This document shows positions 20,432 through 31,214 of a DNA stretch of 64,000 nucleotides, in pieces. The DNA is from Selaginella moellendorffii (Eukaryota > Streptophyta > Lycopodiopsida > Selaginellales > Selaginellaceae), in assembly GCF_000143415.4 (NCBI RefSeq), contig NW_003314391.1, positions 189,652 to 253,651 on the forward strand, given 5' to 3'. A model generated the notes under the pieces. It saw only the letters and a list, made by a program, of their open reading frames with translations. It searched no databases and was not told the origin of the DNA. Position numbers and translations under genes: made by a program. Positions within the stretch are counted from its first letter, which is position 1; every line of letters begins with the position of its first letter.

Positions 20432-22252
20432 ATGTTGAGCTCTAAGTTTTCTGTCCCAATGCTGCCTCTTGCTGCTGCGTTGCTCCTTTGGGTTCTCGCG
20501 ACTAATGCCATGCTTGCAGCTCCCCTTTCTCCAGTTCGCTGCGATGTTGCGACGGGGGCGTGCATGGTTTTCAACGCATATGGAACTTGGCCGGATAGGA
20601 GCTTTTGCAAGGTAGGGGAAGCAGCGTTCCCCTCCACGGAGCAGGAGCTGGTTGATATAGTCGCACATGGTGTGAAGAACAGGATGAAGATGAAGGTTGT
20701 GAGTAATTCAGCTCACAGCTTTCCCAAGTTCGCGTGTCCTGGAGGGACTTCTGGCCTTGTAATCAGCACGGCAAAATACTCCAGCAGGGTAGTGATAAAC
20801 GCGAGCTCCATGACTGTAACGGCAGACAGTGGTGTAGAGCTCTCAAGACTTTTACAGGAGATCGGAAGTCATGGCCTGGCTCTTCCTTCGTCGCCTTATT
20901 GGAACGGGATTTCGCTGGGAGGGCTGTTAAGCACAGGGTCTCATGGAAGTTCCTTGATGGGGAAAGGAAGTGCTGTCCACGAGTATGTGAAAGCGATGAC
21001 AATGGTCGTTCCAGCCACAGAGCAAGAAGGGTTTGCGAAAATTGTCAAGATCACTGACCAGGACGAAGACTTTATGAATGCTGCCAAGGTCTCACTCGGA
21101 GTTCTGGGGGTGATATCACAGGTGACTTTGTCACTGCAGCCGATATTCAAGAGATCAGTGACAAAGTTTGAGGCATCCGACATAAATCTGGAGAGAGAGA
21201 TTCTAGAGTTTGGGAAGAACCACGAGTTTGGAGATGTCTCCTGGTATCCATCGAAGTACAAAGTCATCTACAGAGCAGACGACCGTGTTCCTGTGAGTAC
21301 CAGCGGAGACGGTGTGAACGATTTCACTGGATTTCAACCGACGCTTGCCACTGCAGTTGAAGCTCAAAGAATTCTCGGTACGTACTGTTTCTGTTTGATC
21401 AAACAGTAGCGACTCAATATTCTTTTCTTTACAGAGGAAGGTTTTGAGATATCAGGTGACCACACTGGGAAGTGTGCCACTGGATTGGTGCAAACTCAAG
21501 CACTTTTCGCTACAGGGGAAGGCTTCAAGAGCTCAGGTGGAGTTTTCATTGGCTACCCGGTCGTTGGTTTCCAGCACAAGATCCAGTCCTCTGGCGGCTG
21601 CCAAGCCTCACTCTCTCGACAACTCGTCTGTCCATGGGATCCCACAGTGAGAGGCCTGTTTTACCATCAGACCACCGTCTCCATATCGGTGGACAAGATC
21701 CAGGACTTCATTACCGACGTCAAGACACTTCGAGCTTTAAATCCCGCCGCTCTGTGTGGAGTGGACCTCTACAATGGCTTCCTCATGCGCTACGTCCGAG
21801 CTTCGTCCGCATATCTGGGAAAGCAAACCGACGCAGTGGATGTGGACATAACTTACTACCGAGCTCGCAGTGGAAACACTCCCAGGCTGAACGAGGACGT
21901 CCTGGAAGAGGTGGAACAGATGGCTTTGTTCAAGTATGGAGGTCTCCCGCACTGGGGGAAGAACAGGAACATCGCGTTTGGGACTCACACGGCTGCCAAA
22001 TATCCCAAGCTGCAAAAGTTCCTGGTGGTGAAGAGCAAGTTTGATCCGGATGGTTTCTTCTCGAGCGAGTGGTCCGATTTTGCGCTTGGAATCTCTGGTG
22101 GAAGTAGTAATCTTCCACACTGTGCTCTCGAGGGCGAGTGTGTTTGCTCGCTCGACTCTCACTGTGCTCCCGAGAACTATTACTTTTGTAGGCCAGGGAG
22201 AGTTTACACGGATGCTCAGGTTTGCCGCTTTGTCCCGCCTGGGACCGCCTGA
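20432..22252 (+). CDS. L-gulono-1,4-lactone oxidase-like FAD oxidoreductase
   Basis: Two exons (20432-21377, 21435-22252) encode 587 residues. The family oxidises aldonolactones such as L-gulono-1,4-lactone toward ascorbate. A signal peptide spans about residues 1-30 and suggests secretion or vacuolar routing, as for plant GulLO proteins. The FAD-binding PCMH domain follows: VVSNSAHSFPKF holds the probable flavin-linked histidine region, and WNGISLGGLLSTGSHGSS is the flavin-binding loop. The C-terminal ALO domain has LCGVDLYNGFLMRYV and the end block KFDPDGFFSSEWSD. A Cys-rich tail (CVCSLDSHCAPENYYFCRPG) is typical of plant GulLO and absent from mitochondrial GalLDH. The ATG was preferred over an upstream in-frame GTG. 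Confidence 0.9.
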
Positions 22253-22535
22253 AAGAATCGTATATTCCAATCCTGCCAGGATCAATGACGATCTTATCGG
22301 TGACCCTCCAAGTTTATGACCTGTGAATTTAAATCGCTACGCACTGTCTCCGGCAGTGGCGTTGATTGTGCCGGACCATGAATCCACTAAGCCGTAACCG
22401 AGAAGGATTACTTGCATCCTGTGATGAGTCTAATTTAGGTAAAGGGAATCTTTCTCAGTCTGTAAGGTTCCGAGGAAGAAAGAGAGCGTCTAACCAAGAG
22501 CTTGAGCGGCTAGCTGCTGAAAGTTGAAGAGTAGG

Positions 22536-23170
22536 ATGGAAAATCATGAAGTAATCTTCCCCTTGCCTGTAATCGGGCATATTCAACTTGGAGCTCGTCT
22601 TATCTCGCATGGCCTCGCAGTGACTTTTGTTACCACCAATAAGCGATACTATGGACGACGCCGCAGAAGTTTTCAGGCTCGCAATCAATCCTAGAAAGAT
22701 GCCAACAACACTGGGTCTGGGACGCAGTTCTTCTCATGTTCAAGCTTCGTGGCGAATTTGAGAGGTTGCTTGTAGATCATGGTTGTTGCCTGAACGCTGA
22801 TTTTATCAGGGAGTGTGGCATAGTTTGGGATCCCGAAAGCCTCCTTCTGGACGTCATCTGCTACATTTCTGTTGTGCTTGTTTCAGTCTCAGGAATTGCT
22901 CGACACGTACGATTCACGTTTTTCCTGCTTCCGGAGTTCGCGTTTGTGCATACCAGCTGAAACGGCAGATGAGTTTGTTTCTTGCTTCGAGGGGCTTCCA
23001 AAGCTGCGGGCCCGTTTTCCACGTGGAGAGATCCTGGACGGCAAGGTATTCTGATGAACACATTCAGCAAGCTGGAAGCGGAGCTGTGGAAGTGATCCAC
23101 AAAATGGTAAAACATTTCGTCGCTGCTGCCCTCAGATTTGAGCTCAGCCGGCAGCGAAGTTCTTAAAAAT
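22536..23170 (+). pseudogene. UDP-glycosyltransferase remnant (N-terminal half)
   Basis: An ATG at 22536 opens a frame with a clear UGT N-terminus: VIFPLPVIGHIQLGARLISH then GLAVTFVTTNK. After about 55 codons it stops. Later frames carry LRGEFERLLVDHGCCLNADF (the acceptor-domain block) and CFEGLPKLRARFPRGEILDG (matching the family's 'IPGFPxLRxxDLPG' block). No PSPG box is present, so the donor-binding half is missing. It is not a direct copy of the intact UGT at 61-62.6 kb, which starts differently. Confidence 0.7.
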
Positions 23171-23393
23171 GGCTCGACAGCGTCGCATTCGGCACACTGG
23201 CTGGTTTGCAATCCATGCTTGAGGAGCTCGCAAAAGGCGAATTTTATATGGGTGTTCAGAAGCAATCTTGTGCAGAACAAACAAGAGGTGTGGCGGACAC
23301 AGGCATGAACAGTTTAAGCACCTTAAATTTCTCCTAATATATTTTGCCACCCTTTTCAAGCTTTATTAGGGTTCATTTTCAAATCGGAGTCTA

Positions 23394-25178
23394 ATGGAGA
23401 TGCCATATCCTTTTGTAAGTGAACCGGCTTTGAGAAGATCAGGGGCGGCGGAAAGCAGCAGCAAGAAGCGGAGGATGGCTTGGGCCGCGACCAAGAGGTT
23501 TGCGGAGGGTAATGGTGTTGATAGGGAGAGGAACTACTACATCCCGCCGGATGGGGATGCTCAGGAGCTAATAGATGGGCTGTCCAATGGGGAGTATGTG
23601 GTTCTATATGGTGCCAGGCAGACAGGAAAGACGTCCTTGGCTTTCTACAGCATCGAGATTCTCGCGTCCAGGGGTTTCACTTGCATTTACATCGATTTTC
23701 CTGCACAGTCTTCCACCTTGTCCTCGCTGGACGATTTCTGGAAGCTCTTTACACAGCGGGTCTACGAGTCGAGTGGTGACGCGCTTCCCGCACCAGACTT
23801 TTCTGGCGTTGACAGCGAGGCCTACCTCCGCAGGTTGCTTGCGGGTGGCGATAAGGATATCATTCTAGTCGTTGACGAGGCCAACCATCTATCCCGCATC
23901 CCGAACACTTACAAGGTCTCCTTCCTTAACAACCTACGGCATCTCAAGCAGCTAGGGAGGAGTCGCCTGTTGTCGCTCTTGTTCGTTGGCACTGCTTCAC
24001 TTCTAGACGACCTGATGATCGCGAACAAGTACAGGACTTGGCTCGACATAAAGCCGTCATTTTCTGGCAACGTATATTCACCCTTCTCCACGGACAGCTT
24101 GTACACATCTAAGAACTTCACAGAGGAGGAAGTATGGGAGCTCATCTCGCAGTTTGTGGCTTACAAGAAGGTGGAGGTGGAGAGGGATGTATCCAACAGC
24201 ATCTTCAGGATCACAGGGGGGCGAAAGGGGCTCGTTGGTGTTTGTTGCGCGCTATTGGCAGGAGACAAAAGCATGCGAGACTTTGGGCACAGGAACTTGG
24301 GGATGTGGAGCAACTTCAAAAAGGTGCACCTGATAGAGAATGTTTTTGCAAGGCCAACGTACAACGCCATGTGGGAGAACTGCTACGCACTGGAAGGAGA
24401 CGAGAAGCAACTCTTGCTCAACATGCTGCAGAAGGGCGGCAAGCTTGAGCTCCAGTGGGAGGACCCGCATTTACTCGGAACGGTCAACTTTTTGGTAGCG
24501 GAAGGAATCCTGGTGGACTCCAGCGACAGGGGTGGGTTCTCTGTGCTGCACTTTTCGTCTGAGCTGCTGCACTCTTTGCTGCTGAAGCAGATTTGCATAG
24601 AGGAAAATGATCTTCTAGTGAAGACAGGTCCCTTGCCTTTCAACAGGCTGTGGGTCATCCAGAGAACTATAATGTTGCTGGACCTGGATATTTTCCTGCA
24701 GGAGGAGTCGTGCAATGCGGATGGGAACGCGTCAGAGTATGGCCTGCAATTTGAGTTCTTTGTGAAGTTGAAGAAGGTGCTGGAGCTGGGTTACCCGTAT
24801 CTCAAGTGGAAGGTCATTCCAGAGGCCACGCATGAAGAGAATTGGAGGCGGAGGCTGGATATACTCGCCAAAGACGGGGACATAGGCTGGTTTGGCTTTG
24901 AAATTCTCAGGCAAGGTTCCATGGATGACCTGATCGAACACTATAACCGAGCCAAATGGTACGCAGATGTGCATTCATGTGTTGTGTATATGATCAATTT
25001 CGTGTTGGAGGGGGAGGGGGTTGAATTCAAGGGGGAACCGGGGGGTCCAGTCACAGTTTACAACGTTTACATCCGCGGCACTGAAGCAAACATGGTTGGA
25101 GGCTGGTATGCTGATGCTGGCCACCTGGACGTCAACCTGCATCTTGCTAACGTCAGATCAACACTCACCTGGGATTAG
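23394..25178 (+). CDS. Intronless P-loop ATPase with a possible PD-(D/E)XK-like C-terminal domain
   Basis: A single exon of 594 residues in an intron-rich neighbourhood. Residues 24-27 (KKRR) could be a nuclear signal. Residues 47-72 (YYIPP...LSNGEYVVLY) and the Walker A GARQTGKTS (73-81) match the AAA-like/STAND-type NTPase seen mostly in bacteria and fungi. Walker B is IILVVDEA (156-163), and LLFVGTAS (195-202) is a sensor-1-like strand. Residues 240-400 look like a winged-helix region. Residues 445-540 hold QFEFFVKL, RRLDIL, GFEIL and VVYMINF: an E...D...ExL spacing similar to restriction-endonuclease folds, with Leu in place of the usual Lys. The order NTPase then nuclease-like domain recalls Crinkler-type proteins. 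I infer this from motif order only. Cellular role unknown. Confidence 0.75.
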   Translation: MEMPYPFVSEPALRRSGAAESSSKKRRMAWAATKRFAEGNGVDRERNYYIPPDGDAQELIDGLSNGEYVVLYGARQTGKTSLAFYSIEILASRGFTCIYIDFPAQSSTLSSLDDFWKLFTQRVYESSGDALPAPDFSGVDSEAYLRRLLAGGDKDIILVVDEANHLSRIPNTYKVSFLNNLRHLKQLGRSRLLSLLFVGTASLLDDLMIANKYRTWLDIKPSFSGNVYSPFSTDSLYTSKNFTEEEVWELISQFVAYKKVEVERDVSNSIFRITGGRKGLVGVCCALLAGDKSMRDFGHRNLGMWSNFKKVHLIENVFARPTYNAMWENCYALEGDEKQLLLNMLQKGGKLELQWEDPHLLGTVNFLVAEGILVDSSDRGGFSVLHFSSELLHSLLLKQICIEENDLLVKTGPLPFNRLWVIQRTIMLLDLDIFLQEESCNADGNASEYGLQFEFFVKLKKVLELGYPYLKWKVIPEATHEENWRRRLDILAKDGDIGWFGFEILRQGSMDDLIEHYNRAKWYADVHSCVVYMINFVLEGEGVEFKGEPGGPVTVYNVYIRGTEANMVGGWYADAGHLDVNLHLANVRSTLTWD

Positions 25179-26013
25179 TCTTAGAATGCTCATAAATTCT
25201 CAGAAGCCAGTGGAACGGAAAGTAATTTTTATTCCAAAAAGTAATTGATTTTCATTTTAAAATATTATGTTTTATTACAACCATGCAGATAAAATAAATG
25301 AATTACTAAAATAATCCTAGGAGTCAATGCCTATGAAAAGAAAAATTCAACTTTGACAAGCTAGCTGCATAATGGCAGATTATTTGCCCAGGGCTACAAA
25401 TCAATCCAAGAATACTGTTACCACATTATTTTGCCCTTCTCATGTCATTTCCTCTTGACAAGGATCAGATTTATGTTCAAAGTGGACCTCTACAATGGCT
25501 TCCTCATGCACTATGTCCTGCATATCTGGGAAAGAAATCCGACACAGTGCCACCCTATGGCAAGATCCCCAAGACTGTCACACACCGGTAAGAAGATGAG
25601 CACATATCTATGATATCCAAGAGCTCCAACACCAATATCCAGTCCAGCCTCTAGCATATGTGATCTTGTCAATGCTCTTGCCTGGCTTGGCATTGTTAAA
25701 GGATGATCCTGGAATTGATGGAATACCTCATACATTACAAGTGATGTTGGTTAACATACAGATGTATTTTACGTGAAGAAGCAGCCTGCACAGCAGTCAC
25801 ACTACTGGAGCGAAGCTCAACAACACTCATCTAAAGGATTCAAGAGAGGGGAAGCTTGCAACCGATTTGCAACATATTATTGTATAAACTTCCTACAAAA
25901 TTTCTAGATAACTTTCTTGAGATGGATGGATCTGAAACTAGACGGCCACTGGCTCGGGCCTCTTTGCATGCTCTCCAACCTGGGTAAATAGAAAAAGAAG
26001 ATTGGATTACACG
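25179..26013. other. Intergenic with one gene fragment
   Basis: AT-rich after the ATPase gene. Apart from the GulLO scrap at 25478-25555 no gene is recognised. Confidence 0.5.
25478..25555 (+). pseudogene. Fragment of the GulLO gene
   Basis: Bases 25478-25510 repeat the GulLO coding block GTGGACCTCTACAATGGCTT (21760-21795) almost perfectly. A CATATCTGGGAAAG block continues after a small deletion and then an ACGCAGTG-like match. About 75 bases are shared, then similarity is lost. It lies 3.2 kb beyond the parent, on the same strand. Confidence 0.8.
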
Positions 26014-28478
26014 CTAAACAAAAACTTGAAGCCAGCGAACCTTGGCCGACTTGAATAACTCGTCCAAAACTTCCGAGAGGGTGGGATGCGCGTGGACGGC
26101 AAGCTTGATCTCCTGGACGATTCAACCATGTAAGAAAAGAAGAGTGTGTGAGGGAATTATCACATAGCAAACCTGGACTCTAGTTCCCAAAGCCATGGCG
26201 TTGGAAGCCTCGTGGATGAGATCAGCTGCGTGTAAGCCAATTATGTGAACTCCCAAGATTTCCCCGGTATCTTGGCGATAAATAAGCTGCAGGAATCAAT
26301 TCAATCAACCGTGTTACGACGAATTATTTTATTACCTTGGCCATTCCATCGCCTTCGTTCTCGGCCAGCGCCTTTGTGTTGGCCTTGAAACTCGTCTTCG
26401 CCACGCTCACCGTGAATCCTTGCTCTTTGCCCTTCTCCCTCGCTTGAGGCTGGAACGCATGAAGTACACTGCTTACAAAAGGCGAATTCCGAGAGAATGC
26501 GTATGTACCTCAGTCATCCCAGTCATGCTTATCTCTGGATGTGTGAAGCAAGCGGCTGGTATGCTTAAATGGTTTAGGACATTGTCGTTTCCAGCAAGTC
26601 TCTCAATAACTGCAAAAGAGACACGATCACGGTCACATCACACAAAACATGTCTCTCTCGAGATTACCTGAAATGCCCTGAGCACTGGCAGCGTGAGCAA
26701 GCATCAGTTTGCCATTTGCATCGCCGATGCAGTACAAATGAGGTACCTAAAGCAAGACAAGAGTCATGTATGTAACTTGTCAAACGAAAACAACCAACCA
26801 GTTCGCCTCTCCCATCTAGCACTTGCATTCGCTCGTCGACAGGAACAAATCCTCGTTGAGTTACAACATTAACCTGTCAAACAGTGCACAAGATGAATGG
26901 ATGAAACACGAAAAAAAAGTACTCTCTTACATTTTCAAGGCCTAATCCTTTTGTAAATGGTGCCCTGCCCGTTGCGATCATTGCTGCATCGACCTGGAGC
27001 AAACTCAATCCTCAGTTATTAGTCGTTTGAGAGCTGAACCGTTACCTCAAGTGTCTCCTTGGGCTCCTTCGTCTTCGTGTCGACAAGTTCTATTAAAACT
27101 GGACGCCCGTCTTTAGCTGGAGTTATCTGCATACAGATAGTTGAACATACACATGCCAAGCAAAGATGCAAAAAAGCTACCTTCTTTGCGAGCACGCCAG
27201 TGTGGAAATCAATTTTTCGAGGGTTGATCAGGAGCCTCTGAGCAAGCTTCCCGATTTCAGGATCAAAGCCTGGCATCAGTTGATCCAGAGCTTCAACAAA
27301 AGTCACCTGCACATCGCGTATTCTATAGAAAAAGGAAAGAAGAAAAACTAAACCTCGCTTCCGAGGGCAGTGTAGACGTCACTGAATTCCAAGCCAATGT
27401 AGCCACTTCCGACAATGGCAATCCAATCTGGTATCCATTCGAGCTTCAAAGCGTGGTCGCTCGTGAAAACGGTCTTGCCTGAGTGTAGTCAAGTAATAAA
27501 TTCGTTTAGTGATCGATCTTAAAAAGGAGTGAAAAGCTCACCATCTATTTCAATCCCCGGTGGAACAAATGGAACTGATCCGGTAGCGATGATGATATCT
27601 TTGGCTGTGATAACTTTGTCAACATAGCCGATCTTGCCATACCTCACTTTTTGAGGTGCCTGTAGAAACACAAGCATTGTGAGAAGACACTTACGAGACA
27701 AGAACACAGAGATACTGACCACAACGCTGCCAACACCAGTCAAGATGTCCACTCCCAGAGCCTTCATAGAATTCGTGAGGTTTGCACGGATTCTGGTAGC
27801 GAGATTGTTTGCGTGATCAGCGACGGCTTGTCTGTCATAGCCCGCCGCAGCAACCTACGGAAAAAAGCGAAAGAAGAAATTCACGTAGAGCTTCCTAGAA
27901 CTCGATCCAACACCAGCTAGAACTTACTTGAATCCCAAGAGCTTTGAGGTGGTGTTCGTTCTGGAGCTCACGCATGCGTCCACTCACGGCCAGGAGCGCT
28001 TTGGAAGGAACGCATCCTCGATTCACACAAGTCCCTCCAACAATGTCTGCTTCGATGATGGCGGTCTTGAGCCCCTGGACGAAGAGAAAGAGATCTCTCG
28101 CAATTCACTTCTCTCCGAGGCTAGACGCGAAGAAAAGAAGGAACTTACTTGCTCTACAGCGTGAAGAGCAGCGCCATGGCCGCCAACGCCAGCCCCGATG
28201 ATGATCACATCGTAATCGAAAGGCTGCGGCCCTCCATTGGACGACGAGGCGCGAGCAGCCATGGATCGCCTGGCCCCGGATCTCGACCTCCTCGCTTGCA
28301 AGCTCTGGATCCATGGATCGGAAGCCCGGAGGCTCGCGATCTCCTTGCGGAGGCCACAGAATCCAGCGCGGCGGCCATGCGAAACCCTGGCACTGTAAGA
28401 TTCCGAGCAGCAAGAAGAAGCGGCCATGGATTCCATGGCGCGCACGGCCATTGGAGCGGCAGCGGCAGCGGCAGCCAT
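26014..28478 (-). CDS. LPD: Plastid dihydrolipoyl dehydrogenase (E3 of plastid pyruvate dehydrogenase)
   Basis: FAD-dependent disulfide oxidoreductase that reoxidises lipoamide on E2 with NAD+. Fourteen exons on the minus strand, all GT-AG and phase-consistent (28478-28149, 28074-27928, 27854-27720, 27659-27542, 27478-27354, 27306-27181, 27126-27046, 26993-26931, 26873-26799, 26746-26668, 26609-26509, 26449-26336, 26286-26173, 26112-26014), give 568 residues, the size of plastid forms. An Ala/Ser/Arg-rich transit peptide covers about the first 80. Then come [19 protein letters not shown] (FAD), [13 protein letters not shown] (redox cysteines), [15 protein letters not shown] (NAD), [15 protein letters not shown] (FAD) and [14 protein letters not shown] (catalytic His-Glu). 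An upstream in-frame ATG at 28574 is an alternative start. Confidence 0.92.
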
Positions 28479-29237
28479 GGATCGAGCGAAAGAGAGGAAG
28501 CGCTGCGAGCGATGGCTGGGAAGAATCCGGGGCCTCTTTACATGCGAATGTGAGATCGCCTCTAAACCACACAAATTTTTTTAGGCAGTCCGCTTAAACC
28601 CTTGCCCCTGTTCGTGGTAAAATTGGGCGGAGATCGCGACTGTCGAGATGCGGCATCCGGGAGAACCGATGCTTGCCTGGAATTTTTTTAATCTCGCAAG
28701 GACACAACAAGGAAGAAAAGAAACAAAAAACACGCACACCATTTTGATTTGATTCTCCGGTCGCTCAACCACCAGGAAATCTTCCAAGTTCCAACACCAA
28801 TGGAAGCTTCTTTCCGATTCCTGGCAGCACTGTGCGCGAGTTCCTCGATGATCGAATCGATCGAATCGCCAGAATATTTCGATGATCGATGAGATAGAAC
28901 CCTAAAAATCAAAATGATATGGCGTTTCGTCTTGCGCCAAGGGTTCCCGACGGGGATGGAGGCGCCGCGATTCCTCGTCGTAAGTGTGTGAGATTTTGGA
29001 TGCGCCCGCCAGGATTCTGGCTGGCGCCTCGAATCCTGGCAAGCTTTCCAGCAGTTTTTCCCTGGATTTTCGATTGATTGATCGATTTCGTTAGAGGGAT
29101 GGTTTTGACCTAGCTATAGTTTGGTTTAATACGTAAGGCAGTTGTGCTAGCAGCACTAGATAACTGACTGCTTGCATTGTTGGAGGAAAAATTCTTTTTT
29201 TGTGTGCTCGTAGCAGAGGATAGAATTTAGGAAGACA
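28479..29237. other. Intergenic between LPD and the K/R-rich gene
   Basis: Shared 5' region of two divergent genes. No gene found. A TCGATGATCGA-rich stretch around 28845-28885 has local dyad symmetry. Confidence 0.4.
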
Positions 29238-30498
29238 ATGGGGCATAGGAGGAAACAAGGAGAGGAGAGTTCTAGTGATAGTAGCTTATCCACAGACACC
29301 TCAAAGTCTTTCGTTTCCTCGGGTTACTCCAGCCCCGATGCGAGGAGACGAAAAAAGAGGCGACGAGAGAAGCGTGTGAGTGAGAGTGAGACGGATTACT
29401 CCTCTTCCGACGACGAAGCCAGGCAAGTGTCTAGAGCTTTTGTTTTTGCTCGAGTGGTGTGTGTTATTGTTCTATCCCATTGCAAATGCTGCTGTGACAG
29501 GAAGAGGGAGAGGAAAAAGCAGCGACGTAAACGAAGGCAAAAACGAGAGCACCACCGAGCTCACAGAGAAAAGAGTAGCGGCGAGAAGAAGAGGAGGAAA
29601 GAGAGGCATGAGCCGAGGAGGCCGAAGAAATCTCGCAAGCAGCAGCATCACGAGACGGAGGATGACGAGGAGCACGGATCAAACAAGGCAGCTACGCAAG
29701 CCAAGCTCCAGGTAATTTGATCTTGCGTTTCGTAGCGAAGGTGTAAATGGTTTCCTCTTCTTTTCATTTTCGATGCAAAGGTCACGATGGAGGCACGAGA
29801 GCAAGAGAAAAATCTCATCTATCAAAACGCTCAGCTCGCAAAGGTAAATCAAAGTAAACTTTTATTTCTTTTGCAAGGACAAACTTTACATAGCCACTGA
29901 CGAATAATGTGAGCAGGCCAGGCTGAATGGAGAGCTGCGAGAAGTTCAAGCCCAGCAAGCCAAAATGCAAGATATGTACGGAGCAATCGACTGGAGGTAA
30001 CTTCACGGAAGAAAAACCTTTCAGTGCTTGCTCTTGATTTTTTCAATTGTCTCCAGAGCCCGGAAAAAACTGAGACTTGAGAAAAAGGTAAGTACGCATT
30101 GTGTTGCAAAACAAACCAAAATCTTACGCGGAACTCTTCTCATTTCCAGAAACTAGAACGAAGTGTAGCCGCGGGTAAGAAGCTGGCACAGATTGAAGAG
30201 GAGGAGAGTGCTCGCATGGATGCCTTCCGGGTTGCGGTGAGCGCCTTGACTTCCCTCTTCTCTCGTCTTTGCGCTGCCAAAAAAAAAAGTGTCGAGATTG
30301 GAGAGATGCGTTTAGGATTAATACATGTCGTTTGTGATGGTTGCATGGAAGCTGGGCTTGCCGACTGCTGAAGCCCAGCGTCAAGCCGAATGGAGGGCCG
30401 AAGCTACCCGCGCCTTGTCGTCACAACAAGAGCCTCCTCCTCCTACGCCGTCCAAGCCTCCCAAAAAAGCCATTATCGGGCCTCAACTCCCTCGTTGA
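29238..30498 (+). CDS. Lys/Arg/Ser-rich coiled-coil nuclear protein, unrecognised
   Basis: Seven-exon model: 29238-29422, 29501-29711, 29781-29843, 29917-29996, 30057-30087, 30150-30236, 30352-30498, giving 267 residues. The N-terminus is Ser/Asp-rich, followed by dense Lys/Arg runs (RRKKRRREKR; KRERKKQRRKRRQKR) with RS-like features. A helical segment then runs from AKLQVTMEAREQEKNL to RKKLRLEKK and KLERSVAAGKKL, predicted coiled coil. The tail is Pro-rich and ends KKAIIGPQLPR. Composition suggests a nuclear RNA- or chromatin-associated protein, but I do not recognise a family. The first intron has a GC donor and is 78 bases without stops, so retention adds 26 codons in frame. Confidence 0.6.
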
Positions 30499-31214
30499 TT
30501 TGAAAAGGTTCGTTGCTCATTCTCACTCGTTTTTTTTCATGGCTCATCTGAGTTTTCATCGCAGGTCGTCTCGTCCAACTGGTGGTAGAATTTGTTATCA
30601 GCGAGCAACAACGAAACAGAGTGGGTGTCTTACCATCTTAAAGTTCCCCGGCACCGAGAAGCAGCGTTCCTCTAGAGCAAAGGATGTAACTGCTTGCTTG
30701 CTTGCTTGCTCCACAGGCTGAGATAAAATAACGCTGGAAGCACGATCCGTGCGGAAAATTCTTTCACCAGATAAATCTTCAATCATTCATCCATTCGCAT
30801 TTAATCGCTTTTGCTCAATTGCTTTTGTTCGCACCAACGGAGAACTGCCACAAGGATCATAACAAGAAGGAAACTACAAGATTGCACCAACCTCGAGGCT
30901 ATAGAGTCGTAGCCATGTCTTGGAACGCAGTATCACTCAGAGGGCCCATGTAAAATTTGTCACTCGGTCTTAAAGGAGCACCAAGTTTTAGAGTTGCAGC
31001 AAAAGACTTTTCCCTGGCTTTTAAAAGCTGTAGTTTCGAAGTTGCGAGCTGCAAAAACGCGATCAAAAGAATCTAAACACATCCATACCTGGCAGTGTGC
31101 GTTTTGATTGTCTTAATAGCCATCGTCCACACTGCAAGGAAACGCTTCTCTGTGCTGCTTCCTTTGCCTCATTCCCACCTCCTCAAGGAGCTCAGCGTCT
31201 CAGAGTTCAGAGGT
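30499..31214. other. Intergenic and BAHD 5' region
   Basis: Contains a (TTGC)n-type run at about 30691-30712. Otherwise no gene recognised. Confidence 0.45.
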
